A stretch of 64,000 nt of DNA from Ferruginibacter sp. (GCA_019638575.1 JAHBTN010000017.1:1-64000), one strand, 5' to 3'; positions 46,210-55,609 are shown, counted from the stretch's first letter. Numbers and translations are program-made. The notes: a model not told the origin generated them from the sequence alone.

Positions 46210-48501
46210 TTATTTTATGATGGTAACATAGCCGGTAAATGGTTCCCTGCCATCTCCCGGTTCTATTATATAAAAATAGGTATCTATAGGCAATGGCTTG
46301 CCTTTATATGTACCATTCCAGGGTTTATAAACACCTTTGCATTCAAATACAAGCTGCCCTGCACGGGTAAAAACCTGTGTATGGTTATTCTTATATTCAT
46401 TCAGGAATTGAATCTCCCAAAAATCGTTGATGCCATCATTGTTGGGAGAAAAAGTATTGGGTATCCTTGGTATTTTTAAAACATCAACAAACATTTCATC
46501 GGTAGCCGAACAACCACCCGCTGTTGTTACTGTAAAAGTATAGGTGATATCATCTTTTGCATCAATGCAATTTGGTTTTAAAACCGTTGTATTATCAAGG
46601 TATAAAGGAGGCCACCAGGTATATTGCTGGTTAACACCTGTGGCTGTTGCATCAATTGTTATCCTGCCACCTTCAAGCATAACCCTGTCGGGGCCTGCAT
46701 TTGCAACAGGGTAGGGGTTTACTGTAAGTTGTTTTGTAAGCAGATTACTTTTACAACCATGGCTGTTAATTGTGAATAAACTTATATTGTAAGTATTGGT
46801 ATTAGGATAAGTGTAAGTAAATGTTGCTGAATCCTTTGTTATACCATTGCCCAAATCCCAATTCCATTGCACAGTAATGCCATCCATGCTGTTTGTTGAA
46901 TCGGAAAAAAATATTGCATCGCCGAGGCAAACATTAGTTTTACTTAATTCAAATGCAGTAATAGGTTGTGGATGTATTGTATTTATAACAATACTTGTAT
47001 CATTTGTACAACCCATATTGCTAGTAACCTGCAGGTTAACATTAAATGGCCCCGTATCAGTATAAATATGTGTGGGTGTTTTTAATGTAGAAAAATTATT
47101 ACTGCCACTAAGCGTATCGCCAAAGTTCCATAAGTAACGAAAACTATTTTCGGTACCATCGGTTATGGTTGACAGGTTTGAAAAACTAACTACTGCATTG
47201 GGCAAACAAATCGATGGAGGGAAACTAAAATCTACAATAGGTTTTGGTGCAATAACAAATGCAATTTGCGAGCCTGCTACAGATGGCGTATCACATTCGC
47301 TTAAAATTGTATTTCCATCAGAGCCATATTGTAATATAATTTTAAAATTTCCGGGCTGATTTACAGAAGTATTAAAGTAAACGGCAATTTGCTTTGTTAA
47401 TCCGCTTACACAATTAATTGGCAATGCACTACTGATGGTAACCGGGTATGGGCCAGTGATGATAAAATCTGAACCATCGGCAGCAACAGAATTGCATTTG
47501 ATATTATTGGGAAAAATCAATAACAATGAATCGGTACTGCATTTATTGTTAATTAGGCTATCCATTGGTACGGGTGTAGGCGATAATACACTAAAAGGTA
47601 CCGATTCGCCGGGAGGTACTTCATTATCACAAAGATCAAGTAAGGTATTTGAATCTGACCCGTTTTTTGCTACCAGGTTATAATTGCCAAAAGGTAAAGA
47701 ATTGCTAAAGGTTATTAAAACAGAATCCATATCAAAACCGGTAGCACACCCAAAACCTACAGCGCTGGTAATGGTAGCGGCAGGAGGGCTTAATATAAAG
47801 TCTGATCCATCGCTTGCAAGGCTGCTGCATTTCATGCGTTTGTTTAGTTTTACTAACACCTGGCTGCCATCACAAGTTGTATTTTGTGCTAAAGCAATAT
47901 GGGGTGGTAAGGTATCGGTAATAACTGCAGTACCACCACCAAATGATAATGCATAGCCGTGTTGTGAATCGGAAAAATGGCTTACTAAAAGTAAGTAATT
48001 GTGGCCTTGTGTAATTAAAGGGCTATTTGCAAAAGCAGATAACATTGCTTCGGGTGCAGAAGCACATTGTATATAATTTAAACCGGTATCAGAAGCGCCT
48101 GTTGGGCCATAAGTGCCTGCCCAATTGCCGGTAACAATTAAACTGCTATCGGTAAAAACATCGTTAGGATTATGGCCTGTAATATCGTACAATTGCCAGT
48201 CATAGTCTTCATCAAAAATATTAGGTGTAATAGTAAAACTTAATGTTCCGCTTTTAAAGCAGGTAAATTTGTACCAAAAAGGGTTTCTATCCATGTACGA
48301 CGAATCATTGCTTGCAGAACATCCCGGAACATATATTAACGATGACCTGCAAAGAGGAACACTATCCTGCAAAAAAACAGAAGTACCACATACGGGAAAA
48401 GCAGTAGATGGAGTTTGGCCAAGTGTGCTGCAGGGGAATTGTGCAAATACACTGCCTGCCTGCATATAAAATATAAATATGATAACCCTTTTTAGCAGCA
48501 T
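46210..48501 (-). CDS. PKD-domain surface protein with T9SS type B domain
   Basis: The 763-residue exported protein has a signal peptide (cleavage near SVFAQ). An N-terminal ~180-residue domain with several cysteines is followed by two tandem Ig-like units (KRMKCSSLASDGSDFIL... and NNIKCNSVAADGSDFII..., residues ~215-420). Then come PKD domains (FRYLWNFGDTLSG, VQWNWDLGNG) and a gliding-motility-associated C-terminal domain (PNTFSPNNDGINDFWEI, VFTRAGQLVFE, PIDTYFYII). It would be a surface adhesin-like cargo of T9SS. Stand-alone gene. Confidence 0.9.
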   Translation of the reverse strand: MLLKRVIIFIFYMQAGSVFAQFPCSTLGQTPSTAFPVCGTSVFLQDSVPLCRSSLIYVPGCSASNDSSYMDRNPFWYKFTCFKSGTLSFTITPNIFDEDYDWQLYDITGHNPNDVFTDSSLIVTGNWAGTYGPTGASDTGLNYIQCASAPEAMLSAFANSPLITQGHNYLLLVSHFSDSQHGYALSFGGGTAVITDTLPPHIALAQNTTCDGSQVLVKLNKRMKCSSLASDGSDFILSPPAATITSAVGFGCATGFDMDSVLITFSNSLPFGNYNLVAKNGSDSNTLLDLCDNEVPPGESVPFSVLSPTPVPMDSLINNKCSTDSLLLIFPNNIKCNSVAADGSDFIITGPYPVTISSALPINCVSGLTKQIAVYFNTSVNQPGNFKIILQYGSDGNTILSECDTPSVAGSQIAFVIAPKPIVDFSFPPSICLPNAVVSFSNLSTITDGTENSFRYLWNFGDTLSGSNNFSTLKTPTHIYTDTGPFNVNLQVTSNMGCTNDTSIVINTIHPQPITAFELSKTNVCLGDAIFFSDSTNSMDGITVQWNWDLGNGITKDSATFTYTYPNTNTYNISLFTINSHGCKSNLLTKQLTVNPYPVANAGPDRVMLEGGRITIDATATGVNQQYTWWPPLYLDNTTVLKPNCIDAKDDITYTFTVTTAGGCSATDEMFVDVLKIPRIPNTFSPNNDGINDFWEIQFLNEYKNNHTQVFTRAGQLVFECKGVYKPWNGTYKGKPLPIDTYFYIIEPGDGREPFTGYVTIIK

Positions 48502-48558
48502 GTTTAAATTCTTTATACTGCTGCAGGTAAAAATTATTTAATTAAGATTGCAGCAGAT

Positions 48559-49467
48559 TTAGCCTTTAAAGAGACTTAACAAGTTACCCAATTTTTCACG
48601 TAAGTCTTTACGGTGAACAATAAAATCTAAGAAACCATGCTCCAATAAAAATTCACTGCGTTGAAAACCTTCGGGTAAATCTTTTTTTATTGTTTCTTTA
48701 ATTACCCTGGGGCCGGCAAATCCTATAAGTGCGCCCGGTTCGGCACAAATTACATCGCCAAGCATGGCAAATGATGCGGTAGTACCACCAAAAGTAGGGT
48801 CGGTACAAAGGGAGATATAAGGGATTTTTTTATCGCTGAGTTGAGATAGTTTGCCAGATGTTTTTGCCAGTTGCATTAATGAAAATGCACTCTCCATCAT
48901 CCTGGCGCCACCACTTTTATTTATTATCATAAACGGGTAGTTATGTTGCATACAATAATCACAGGCACGGCTTATTTTTTCACCCATCACACTGCCAAGG
49001 CTACCACCTATAAATTCAAAATCCATGCAGGCAATTACTAATGGATGGCCCATTATTTTTCCATCTGCTACGGTCATTGAATCGTGAATGCCTGTTTTTG
49101 CATAAGTTTCTTTTAAGCGCTCTTTGTAAGGCTTTAAATCAACAAAATTCAGGTAATCTTTTGATTTAATGTTGGTAAATAGTTCAGTAAATGTGCTGTC
49201 GTCATAAAGAATTTGAAAATACTCCTGGCTGCCAATCCTGTGATGGTAATCGCATTTTGGGCATACAAATTTATTTTCGGCTAGTTCAGAAACAGTGCAG
49301 GTATATTTGCATGCCGGGCATTTTGACCACAACCCTTCGGGTGCATCTTTTTTATCTTTTGTAGATGTAAGGATGCCCTTTTTCATCCGCTTAAACCAAC
49401 TTGACTTTAATTGTTCTTCGGCATTTTGTTCGCCCGCAAGGTTGGCATCAAAATCTTCCTGTTGCAT
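48559..49467 (-). CDS. accD: Acetyl-CoA carboxylase carboxyltransferase subunit beta
   Basis: Transfers the carboxyl group from biotin to acetyl-CoA in fatty-acid synthesis, with AccA. The 302 residues include the N-terminal zinc ribbon (CPAC at ~48 and CPKC at ~70) and the crotonase-like carboxyltransferase core (MGHPLVIACMDFEFIGGSLGSVMGEKISRA; NKSGGARMMESAFSLMQLAKTS; TDPTFGGTTASFAMLGD; EPGALIGFAGPRVI). Normal length. No accA nearby. Confidence 0.96.
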   Translation of the reverse strand: MQQEDFDANLAGEQNAEEQLKSSWFKRMKKGILTSTKDKKDAPEGLWSKCPACKYTCTVSELAENKFVCPKCDYHHRIGSQEYFQILYDDSTFTELFTNIKSKDYLNFVDLKPYKERLKETYAKTGIHDSMTVADGKIMGHPLVIACMDFEFIGGSLGSVMGEKISRACDYCMQHNYPFMIINKSGGARMMESAFSLMQLAKTSGKLSQLSDKKIPYISLCTDPTFGGTTASFAMLGDVICAEPGALIGFAGPRVIKETIKKDLPEGFQRSEFLLEHGFLDFIVHRKDLREKLGNLLSLFKG

Positions 49468-49596
49468 ACTTAAAATTTCTCTTTAGGTATTTGGGTTGAT
49501 AATCTTATCGGGGTAGGAATATTTTCCATAAGGCACAAAGTAAGCAAAGATTTTGAGCATTACATATTTTGATGCCTTATGGAAATAAAAAAATGA

Positions 49597-50655
49597 TTAA
49601 GCTATTGTAATATCCTTGTCTAAATAAACGTCCTGGATAGTATTAAGTAACTCAACACCTTCTTTCATTGGCTTTTGAAAAGCCTTGCGCCCGCTGATGA
49701 GGCCCATACCACCTGCCCGTTTGTTTATAACAGCTGTGGTTACTGCTTCGGCTAAATCGGTAGCACCTTTACTTTCGCCGCCACTGTTAATTAAACCTAC
49801 ACGGCCCATATAACAATTAGCCACCTGGTAACGGCATAGGTCGATAGGATGATCGGTAGTTAATTTTGAATATACAAGCGGAGAGGTTTTACCATGTTTT
49901 GTAGCGTTGTAACCGCCATTATTGGTAGGTAATTTTTGTTTAATGATATCGGCCTGTATGGTAACACCAAGATGGTTTGCCTGCCCGGTTAAATCTGCAG
50001 AAGCATGATAATCTACTCCATCAACTTTAAAACCGCTATTGCGCAGGTAGCACCATAGTACGGTTGTCATGCCCAGTTCGTGTGCTATTTCAAATGCAGT
50101 TGATACTTCCTGTATTTGGCGTGTGCTTTCATCACTTCCAAAATAAATGGTAGCGCCAACGGCAGTTGCTCCCATATTCCATGCATCTTTTACTTTACCA
50201 AACATTACCTGGTCGAACTTGTTTGGTAAACTTAAAAATTCGTTGTGATTTATTTTTACCATCATTGGTATCTTATGAGCATACTTACGGCTAATAATGC
50301 CCAGTACACCATAGGTAGATGCCACTGCATTACATCCGCCTTCAATAGCCAGCTTTACAATGTTTTCAGGATCAAAATAAATAGGGTTGGGTGCAAAAGA
50401 TGCTCCGGCGCTATGTTCAATACCCTGGTCAACCGGTAATATAGATACATATCCTGTACCACCTAAGCGGCCATGGTTTAATATATTCTGTAAACTAATT
50501 AATGTTTGATTGTTTCTGTTACTATTTTTCCAAACCTCGTCAACATGGTTAGGGTTTGGATGGGTTATATCATTTTTTGAAATGGTTTTACACTCATGGT
50601 TCAACAGGCTATCGGCCTGGTTGCCCAATAATTCTGCAATTTTTTTATTAGCCAT
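49597..50655 (-). CDS. fbaB: Class I fructose-bisphosphate aldolase (FbaB/DhnA type)
   Basis: Glycolytic aldolase forming a Schiff base, 352 residues. It carries the DeoC/FbaB TIM-barrel blocks [47 protein letters not shown] (with a candidate Schiff-base or neighbouring Lys), [13 protein letters not shown], and [13 protein letters not shown]. It ends with [17 protein letters not shown] (phosphate binding). A -7 box TAAATTTG (50673-50680, minus strand) lies 17 nt upstream of the ATG. Confidence 0.93.
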   Translation of the reverse strand: MANKKIAELLGNQADSLLNHECKTISKNDITHPNPNHVDEVWKNSNRNNQTLISLQNILNHGRLGGTGYVSILPVDQGIEHSAGASFAPNPIYFDPENIVKLAIEGGCNAVASTYGVLGIISRKYAHKIPMMVKINHNEFLSLPNKFDQVMFGKVKDAWNMGATAVGATIYFGSDESTRQIQEVSTAFEIAHELGMTTVLWCYLRNSGFKVDGVDYHASADLTGQANHLGVTIQADIIKQKLPTNNGGYNATKHGKTSPLVYSKLTTDHPIDLCRYQVANCYMGRVGLINSGGESKGATDLAEAVTTAVINKRAGGMGLISGRKAFQKPMKEGVELLNTIQDVYLDKDITIA

Positions 50656-50672
50656 ATTAGTTTGGTTTTTGG

Positions 50673-50680
50673 CAAATTTA
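50673..50680 (-). promoter_or_regulatory. Possible -7 box of the aldolase gene
   Basis: CAAATTTA on the plus strand reads TAAATTTG on the minus strand and matches TAnnTTTG. No matching TTTG was seen 17-23 nt upstream. Confidence 0.3.
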
Positions 50681-50814
50681 GTATAAAATGTATTGAAAGA
50701 GTAGTGAAACGGATAATTTATACCCCTAAAATCCTTTAAAAAAGATGCATATGAAATATGATATAAAAACTCAATTATTATATCAAAATTGAGTGGTATT
50801 TAATAGCCTGGAAT

Positions 50815-51588
50815 TTATTTATTAACAGCGTTGATGATAGTTGTAAAATAAGCAGGTGCTTTTAGTAACCTGCTTCCGTACCAGCTAAACATTTCCCCAT
50901 CTACCAGCATAATTTTAGTTGTTGGCAATTGTTCCGATAATTCTTCAATATGTTTTTGTTTAAACGGATAAGGTTCGCTGGATAATAACAGTAGTTGGCA
51001 ATTGGCTTTTTTAATTGCTTCAATATTTACCTGAGGATATCTTGAAGTAGTTGCAAATACGTTTTTAAAACCGCAACAGGTAAGCATATCATTAATAAAA
51101 GTATTGCATCCTGCAGCCATAAATGGATTTTTCCAGATAAGGTATGCTGTACGAATTGTATGATTAAGGCCGGGTATTTGTACAAAGTTTATTTTTACCT
51201 GTTTTATTAATTCTTTTGCCTCTTTTGCTTTTTGTACCAGGTTGCCAATATCTTCAATCATTTGTAAAGCATCTTGCAGGTTGTTTACATCGGTAAGCCA
51301 GATGGGGTAATAGTTTGCTAATTGTTCTACCTGTTCCTTTGTATTTTCTTCCTTATTGGCTATTATTAAATCGGGGTTAAGTTCCTTTACCTTTTCGATA
51401 TTGATTGTTTTTGTACCGCCAATTTTAGTTTTTGATTTATACCATTCAGTTGGATGTACACAAAATTTGGTTATAGCAATGGTTTCCTCTTCCAGGTTAA
51501 AATAATGTAGCAATTCGGTTTGCGAGGGAACCAGTGATATTATCCTTTTTGGGAAAAAGCCAGGTTGAGATGAACTATTTAAAATCAT
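50815..51588 (-). CDS. BtuF-like helical-backbone metal/cobalamin receptor
   Basis: The 257-residue protein has the periplasmic-binding fold of the BtuF/FhuD family: RIISLVPSQTELLHYF, VKELNPDLIIANKEENTKEQVEQL, and NIEAIKKANCQLLLLSSEPYPF. No clear signal peptide is present, as in other Bacteroidota members annotated as helical-backbone metal receptors. No BtuC or BtuD genes lie beside it. The terminator at 51624-51654 ends any transcript coming from upstream. Cobalamin or chelated metal are the likely ligands (inference); QueG in this window depends on cobalamin. Confidence 0.8.
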   Translation of the reverse strand: MILNSSSQPGFFPKRIISLVPSQTELLHYFNLEEETIAITKFCVHPTEWYKSKTKIGGTKTINIEKVKELNPDLIIANKEENTKEQVEQLANYYPIWLTDVNNLQDALQMIEDIGNLVQKAKEAKELIKQVKINFVQIPGLNHTIRTAYLIWKNPFMAAGCNTFINDMLTCCGFKNVFATTSRYPQVNIEAIKKANCQLLLLSSEPYPFKQKHIEELSEQLPTTKIMLVDGEMFSWYGSRLLKAPAYFTTIINAVNK

Positions 51589-51623
51589 TGGTTAAAAATA
51601 ATGCTAGTAATTGTTTACTGCAT

Positions 51624-51654
51624 AAAAAAACTTCCATAGCGTTACTATGGAAGT
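51624..51654 (-). terminator. Rho-independent terminator upstream of the BtuF-like gene
   Basis: ACTTCCATAG (51630-51639) and CTATGGAAGT (51645-51654) form a perfect 10-bp stem with a 5-nt loop. On the minus strand seven T residues follow. It lies 35 nt before the BtuF-like start codon, so it ends an independent leftward transcript or acts as an attenuator. Confidence 0.75.
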
Positions 51655-51773
51655 TGAAAAATTTAACCAGCCAAGCACATGGGCAGGTTTTTCAGGATTT
51701 TTTAGGTTGGATCTTCTTTCGTAAGGGGGTTACCTTATATGGCAGAGGTTCCAATTAATAATTTATCCTGGTT

Positions 51774-51954
51774 TCAGTGTTTTTCATTTTCGCCATCATC
51801 GCTTTTTAGGGCATAGGCAGGATTTTGGTTTTCTTTGGTTTTTCTGCCATCATCGCTTTTTAAGGCATAGGCAGGATATTGGTTTTCTTTGGTTTTGCCA
51901 TCGTCGCTTTTTAAAGCATAGGCAGGATTTTGGTTTTTTTGGTTTTTCGTCCAT
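51774..51954 (-). pseudogene. Tandem-repeat short peptide gene (frame interrupted)
   Basis: Three tandem units of 54 and 51 nt (starting 51792, 51846 and 51897) encode, on the minus strand, the repeat NPAYALKSDDG followed by (R)KTKENQ, ending ENEKH and TGA at 51774-51776. Between units the core codons differ by GCT/GCC, TTA/CTA and GAC/GAT, all synonymous in this frame, plus AAT/TAT. A decayed fourth unit lies upstream (to 51984) and contains the only ATG (51954), which is one base out of frame across an A7 run (51934-51940). Losing one A would give a 59-residue peptide. Gene status is uncertain. Confidence 0.45.
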
Positions 51955-51984
51955 TGTTGTTTTACAACTATGGTAGGATATTAT
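51792..51984. repeat. Tandem repeat, 51-54 bp units, three full copies plus one decayed
   Basis: Units begin GCCATCRTCGCTTTTTA (plus strand) at 51792, 51846 and 51897; a fourth, changed by several substitutions and a one-base loss, starts near 51949. The spacing is divisible by three. There are no unique spacers, so it is not a CRISPR array. Confidence 0.85.
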
Positions 51985-52000
51985 TATTAAAATTTAAAAT

Positions 52001-52118
52001 AGAAGTTGACTGATATCGGATTGTCTTAGGTGCTTCACAAACATTGGATACAATTCTATTGGTTTTAATCAGGATTTTGGATAATGATTGATATTTGAAT
52101 TCCTATCAATCAACTTCT
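52001..52118. repeat. Inverted repeat with internal hairpin
   Basis: AGAAGTTGACTGATA (52001-52015) and TATCAATCAACTTCT (52104-52118) match at 14 of 15 positions as an inverted repeat 88 nt apart. The right arm also makes a perfect local stem, GATTGATA (52086-52093) with TATCAATC (52104-52111). The 11-mer AGAAGTTGATT recurs at 53825-53835. Origin unknown. Confidence 0.55.
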
Positions 52119-52355
52119 GATACAAAGATGCAATAGATTATAATTAAAAAACAGAGCGAATGTGCTCTATTTTTTGAGTATTGATATTACTCTGTAAATA
52201 GTAAGTATCCAGTAATGTTAATAGTGCTGTTACGAAGGAATGTATCGTATTTTTACGTTTAATTAATTTAAAAAAGTTGCACAAAAAAATAATGCTGCAT
52301 CAGTAGAATGCAGCACTATATTAAGTTTTAAAGCTTTCGTAATTTAACGATACTA

Positions 52356-53711
52356 TTATTTTGTGAGACTTTGTATTATGTCGTATTTGGTTACAATATG
52401 CAGGGTGCCACTATCATCTTTGCTTAAAACGGCGCCATTTTCTTTTGTTATAAAACTACTCAATCTTTCAACAGGTGTATCAAAAGCTACTTCGGGATAA
52501 GGTTTTTCCATTACCGATGCTATTGTTTCTGCTTTTATATCGGGATTACTCAATATTTTATTAAACAAGCCTCCGGCAGAAATGGCGCCCACACTGGATT
52601 CTGCTTCCATCACAGGGATATTTTCAATATCATATTTCTTCATTAACTCAATAGCTTCTGCAACAGTATTTTCTTTATTAAGGCTGATAAGGCGTTGTGC
52701 CCCACGGCCGCCTACCAGGTCTTTAAATGTTTTTACTTCTAAAAATCCCCTTTCAAGCATCCATTGATCATTATATATTTTACCCACATACCGGCTGCCA
52801 TGATCGTGAAAAATCAAAACCACTACATCATCTTTTGTAAGTTTGTCTTTTAACTGCATAAGTCCCTGTAAACAACTTCCGGCACTATAACCTATAAAAA
52901 TTCCTTCCTCTTTAGCAATACGCCTGGCCATTACAGCGCCATCCTTGTCTGTAACTTTGGTAAACTCATCTATAAACTGCATATCGTAGTTTGCAGGTAC
53001 AAAATCTTCTCCAAACCCTTCACTTATATATGGATAAACTTCCTTTTGATCTAACTCTCCGGTATCAAAATATTTTTTTAACAAAGAGCCATAACTATCT
53101 ATTGCCCAAACTTTTATATTAGGATTTTTTTCTTTTAAATATTTGCCTGTACCCACAATAGTACCGCCAGTACCTGTTGCCACTACAAGGTGAGTTACTT
53201 TACCTTCTGTTTGTTCCCAAATTTCGGGGCCTGTTTGTTCATAATGAGCAAGGCGGTTGGCTAAATTATCGTATTGGTTTACATACCAGCTATTGGGAAC
53301 TTCCTGTGCCAGCCTTTTACTTACCGAGTAATAACTACGGGGGTCTTCGGGTTCTACATTAGTTGGGCATACTATAACTTCGGCACCAACAGCTTTTAAA
53401 ATATCGGCTTTTTCTTTCGATTGTTTATCGGTAGTGGTAAAAATACATTTATAACCTTTTATACATGCGGCCAGTGCTAATCCCATACCTGTGTTGCCAC
53501 TTGTACCTTCAATGATAGTACCACCCGGTTTTATTTTACCTTCCTGCTCTGCCACTTCAAGCATCTTTAGTGCCATACGGTCTTTAATACTATTGCCCGG
53601 GTTAAAATATTCAACCTTTGCCAAAACAGTACATGGCAAACCCTTGGTTACTTTATTAAGCTTAATTAAAGGTGTATTACCTATTGTTTCCAGTATATTA
53701 TTTAGCCACAT
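52356..53711 (-). CDS. Cystathionine beta-synthase-like PLP enzyme with CBS domains
   Basis: The 451-residue pyridoxal-phosphate enzyme condenses serine (or an activated serine) with homocysteine. Fold-type II core 1-330 has the Schiff-base Lys in PGNSIKDRMALKM (~44), the substrate loop EGTSGNTGMGLALA, VATGTGGTIVGTGKYL (phosphate binding) and IGYSAGSCLQGL. A C-terminal pair of CBS domains (~335-451) may bind adenosyl ligands. The haem-binding N-terminus of the animal enzyme is absent. Cysteine synthase activity cannot be excluded. Confidence 0.92.
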   Translation of the reverse strand: MWLNNILETIGNTPLIKLNKVTKGLPCTVLAKVEYFNPGNSIKDRMALKMLEVAEQEGKIKPGGTIIEGTSGNTGMGLALAACIKGYKCIFTTTDKQSKEKADILKAVGAEVIVCPTNVEPEDPRSYYSVSKRLAQEVPNSWYVNQYDNLANRLAHYEQTGPEIWEQTEGKVTHLVVATGTGGTIVGTGKYLKEKNPNIKVWAIDSYGSLLKKYFDTGELDQKEVYPYISEGFGEDFVPANYDMQFIDEFTKVTDKDGAVMARRIAKEEGIFIGYSAGSCLQGLMQLKDKLTKDDVVVLIFHDHGSRYVGKIYNDQWMLERGFLEVKTFKDLVGGRGAQRLISLNKENTVAEAIELMKKYDIENIPVMEAESSVGAISAGGLFNKILSNPDIKAETIASVMEKPYPEVAFDTPVERLSSFITKENGAVLSKDDSGTLHIVTKYDIIQSLTK

Positions 53712-54000
53712 ATTTTTTTGGGGTAAAGTTAAGAAAAATGAATTTGGGGGAGATTCTTATATATTTATAAAAATAGTTATAGAAAAATTACTACAAGACA
53801 TTTATGTCTCTTACTACTTTATGTAGAAGTTGATTAAAGCATTTTTGCCAGCACAATATCCAATTGAATCTACTGCAATATCTCATTGAAGAATTCGTTT
53901 TTGAAACCATAGCAATATCCTTATTTTAAAACTGATAGTCCCCGGTCTCATTATTTTATTATGCGACTTTTAACCTAGTAAACTTTACCAGCTTTATAGA
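53712..54000. other. Intergenic region, no gene supported
   Basis: AT-rich, with no coding frame or RNA gene recognised. It contains the 11-mer AGAAGTTGATT (53825-53835), shared with the inverted repeat near 52.1 kb. Confidence 0.4.
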
Positions 54001-54034
54001 AACCTCCAGTATTGGAGGTTTTTTATTTTTTTAA
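54001..54034. terminator. Terminator between intergenic DNA and the S41 gene
   Basis: AACCTCCA (54001-54008) and TGGAGGTT (54013-54020) have a 4-nt loop. The best T-run (TTTTTTATTTTTTT) is on the plus strand, but the hairpin lies directly after the stop codon of the minus-strand S41 gene, so its main direction is unclear. Confidence 0.6.
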
Positions 54035-55609
54035 TAACTCCATTGCTTTTTTTACAGCCGGGTCAGTTGTATTCATCATCTCAAAAAATCCTTCGGTACG
54101 CCATAATTGCCGGGCTATGGATGATTTTATACTTATTACCAGGTCATCTTTCTCTTTACTACCTGCTTTTGATAAATCAATACTGTCTTTAGCGGCTTGT
54201 TGTACAAATTGTTTCCAGTCTTCATCTGTAAAAACAAAATTTTTAGCAAATATTTCAGGAGTTTTAAACAACTTTAAATTATTTATGTTTTGCAGGTAAT
54301 AATGGTAAGCAAAATTGCCAATAGTACCTTTATTAAAAATAGCTGCAGAATTTTTTGTAAAACCGGCAGTATCTACGGCAATAAAATAGTCGGGTGTTAT
54401 ACCTCCATTTCCATATACAACCTTGCCACCCATTGTTTTAAATTTTTTACCGGTAATTTTATTTACAGTATCTGCAGTTGCAGTATCGCCATAATGCCTG
54501 TTAATTATATCCTGGTAATAAGCTTTGTTGCCGTTGGCATAACTTCTTTGAATACTACGGCCCACTGGTGTATAATACCTGGCAATGGTAAGCCTAAGTG
54601 CACTGTGGTCGCTAAGTTCAAATTGCTCCTGTACCAGGCCTTTGCCAAATGTGCGCCTGCCTACAATAGTAGCCCTGTCCCAATCCTGTAATGCTCCTAT
54701 CAGCACTTCGCTGGCACTTGCCGTGCTTTCATTTGCCAAAACAATTAGAGGGCCTTTTTCAAATTGCCCTACACGGCGGCAGCGGTATTCTTTTTTATTT
54801 ACATGCTTACCTTCTGTATAAGTAATAAGTTTATCTCCATCTAAAAATTCATCAGCTATTTCAATGGCTTCATCTAATATTCCTCCGCCATTGTCTCTTA
54901 AATCAAGAACAAGATTTTTCATACCGGCTTTATTCAATGCTTCAAGCGATAACATAAACTCCCGGTAAGTTTCTGATGAAAATTTATTCAATTTAATATA
55001 CCCCGTAGCAGTGTCAATCATATAACTGGCATCTACACTGCTGATGGGTATTGCATCCCTGGTTAATACGGCTTGTTTAAGGCTATTATTCCGTAAATAG
55101 GTAATGGTTACTTTAGCGCCCCTGTCTCCACGTAACATTTTACGAAATGCGTCGGCATTGGTTTTATTGCCGGCAACGGTACTGTCATCTACCTTAATAA
55201 ACTTATCGCCTGTTAGCAATCCGGCTTTATAACTGGGCCCGTCTTTTAAAACATTTACTACATTCAGGGTATCATCAAAAATGTTGAACTCGATACCAAT
55301 GCCAAAAAATTTTCCTGCCAGTTCTTCATTTACCAGTTGCAGTTCGCTGGCTGGGATATAAACCGAATGGGGGTCAAGTTTGCTAAGCATGGCTTGTATT
55401 GCGGTATCGGCCAGGTCGTTTATCTTAACATCATCTACATAACGGTTGCTAATCAAATCCATAATTTCCTGTACAGGCCTTGGTTTATCCATAAAGAAGA
55501 AACTTTTACCGGGCATATTGTCCCTCATCTTATAACCAAGGTACATTCCAATAATCATGGTAAGGCTGAATAACAAAGGCAGCCAAACCTGTATTTTTTT
55601 TCTAATCAT
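54023..55609 (-). CDS. S41 C-terminal processing peptidase
   Basis: Membrane-anchored periplasmic serine protease of the CtpA/Prc type, 528 residues. The N-terminal helix is at ~8-27. A PDZ domain (~90-180) contains GIGIEFNIFDDTLNVVNVLKDGPSYKAGLLTGDKFI. The catalytic core has LVLDLRDNGGG and Ser in ANESTASASEVLIGAL, with the Lys in GRRTFGKGLVQEQ. The C-terminal helical part is ~130 residues. The family cuts the C-terminal ends of envelope proteins, such as lipoproteins and cell-wall hydrolases. Confidence 0.94.
   Translation of the reverse strand: MIRKKIQVWLPLLFSLTMIIGMYLGYKMRDNMPGKSFFFMDKPRPVQEIMDLISNRYVDDVKINDLADTAIQAMLSKLDPHSVYIPASELQLVNEELAGKFFGIGIEFNIFDDTLNVVNVLKDGPSYKAGLLTGDKFIKVDDSTVAGNKTNADAFRKMLRGDRGAKVTITYLRNNSLKQAVLTRDAIPISSVDASYMIDTATGYIKLNKFSSETYREFMLSLEALNKAGMKNLVLDLRDNGGGILDEAIEIADEFLDGDKLITYTEGKHVNKKEYRCRRVGQFEKGPLIVLANESTASASEVLIGALQDWDRATIVGRRTFGKGLVQEQFELSDHSALRLTIARYYTPVGRSIQRSYANGNKAYYQDIINRHYGDTATADTVNKITGKKFKTMGGKVVYGNGGITPDYFIAVDTAGFTKNSAAIFNKGTIGNFAYHYYLQNINNLKLFKTPEIFAKNFVFTDEDWKQFVQQAAKDSIDLSKAGSKEKDDLVISIKSSIARQLWRTEGFFEMMNTTDPAVKKAMELLKK

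Larger units (their letters stand above)
51589..52355. other. Intergenic region with repeats and a terminator
   Basis: The 767 nt between the BtuF-like gene and the cystathionine synthase hold no conventional gene. From right to left on the minus strand they contain a hairpin and inverted repeat (52001-52118), a tandem repeat that may encode a short peptide (51774-51984), about 120 nt that could fold, and a strong terminator (51624-51654). No cobalamin riboswitch was recognised. A transcript running leftward from about 52150 would fit this order. Confidence 0.5.

Noticed and set aside
51534-51758. 74-codon plus-strand frame near the BtuF-like gene
   Set aside because: It overlaps the start of the BtuF-like gene and the terminator hairpin, which explains its sequence.
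51589-51780. Cobalamin riboswitch upstream of the BtuF-like gene
   Set aside because: No B12-box-like sequence was recognised, and a strong terminator separates the region from the gene.
51846-51954. Alternative 33-codon Cys/Arg-rich peptide starting at ATG 51954
   Set aside because: In that frame the repeat differences change residues or create a stop, unlike in the PAYALKSDDG frame.
51792-51984. Possible CRISPR array
   Set aside because: Units are directly adjacent with no unique spacers, and the spacing is a multiple of three with codon-like variation.
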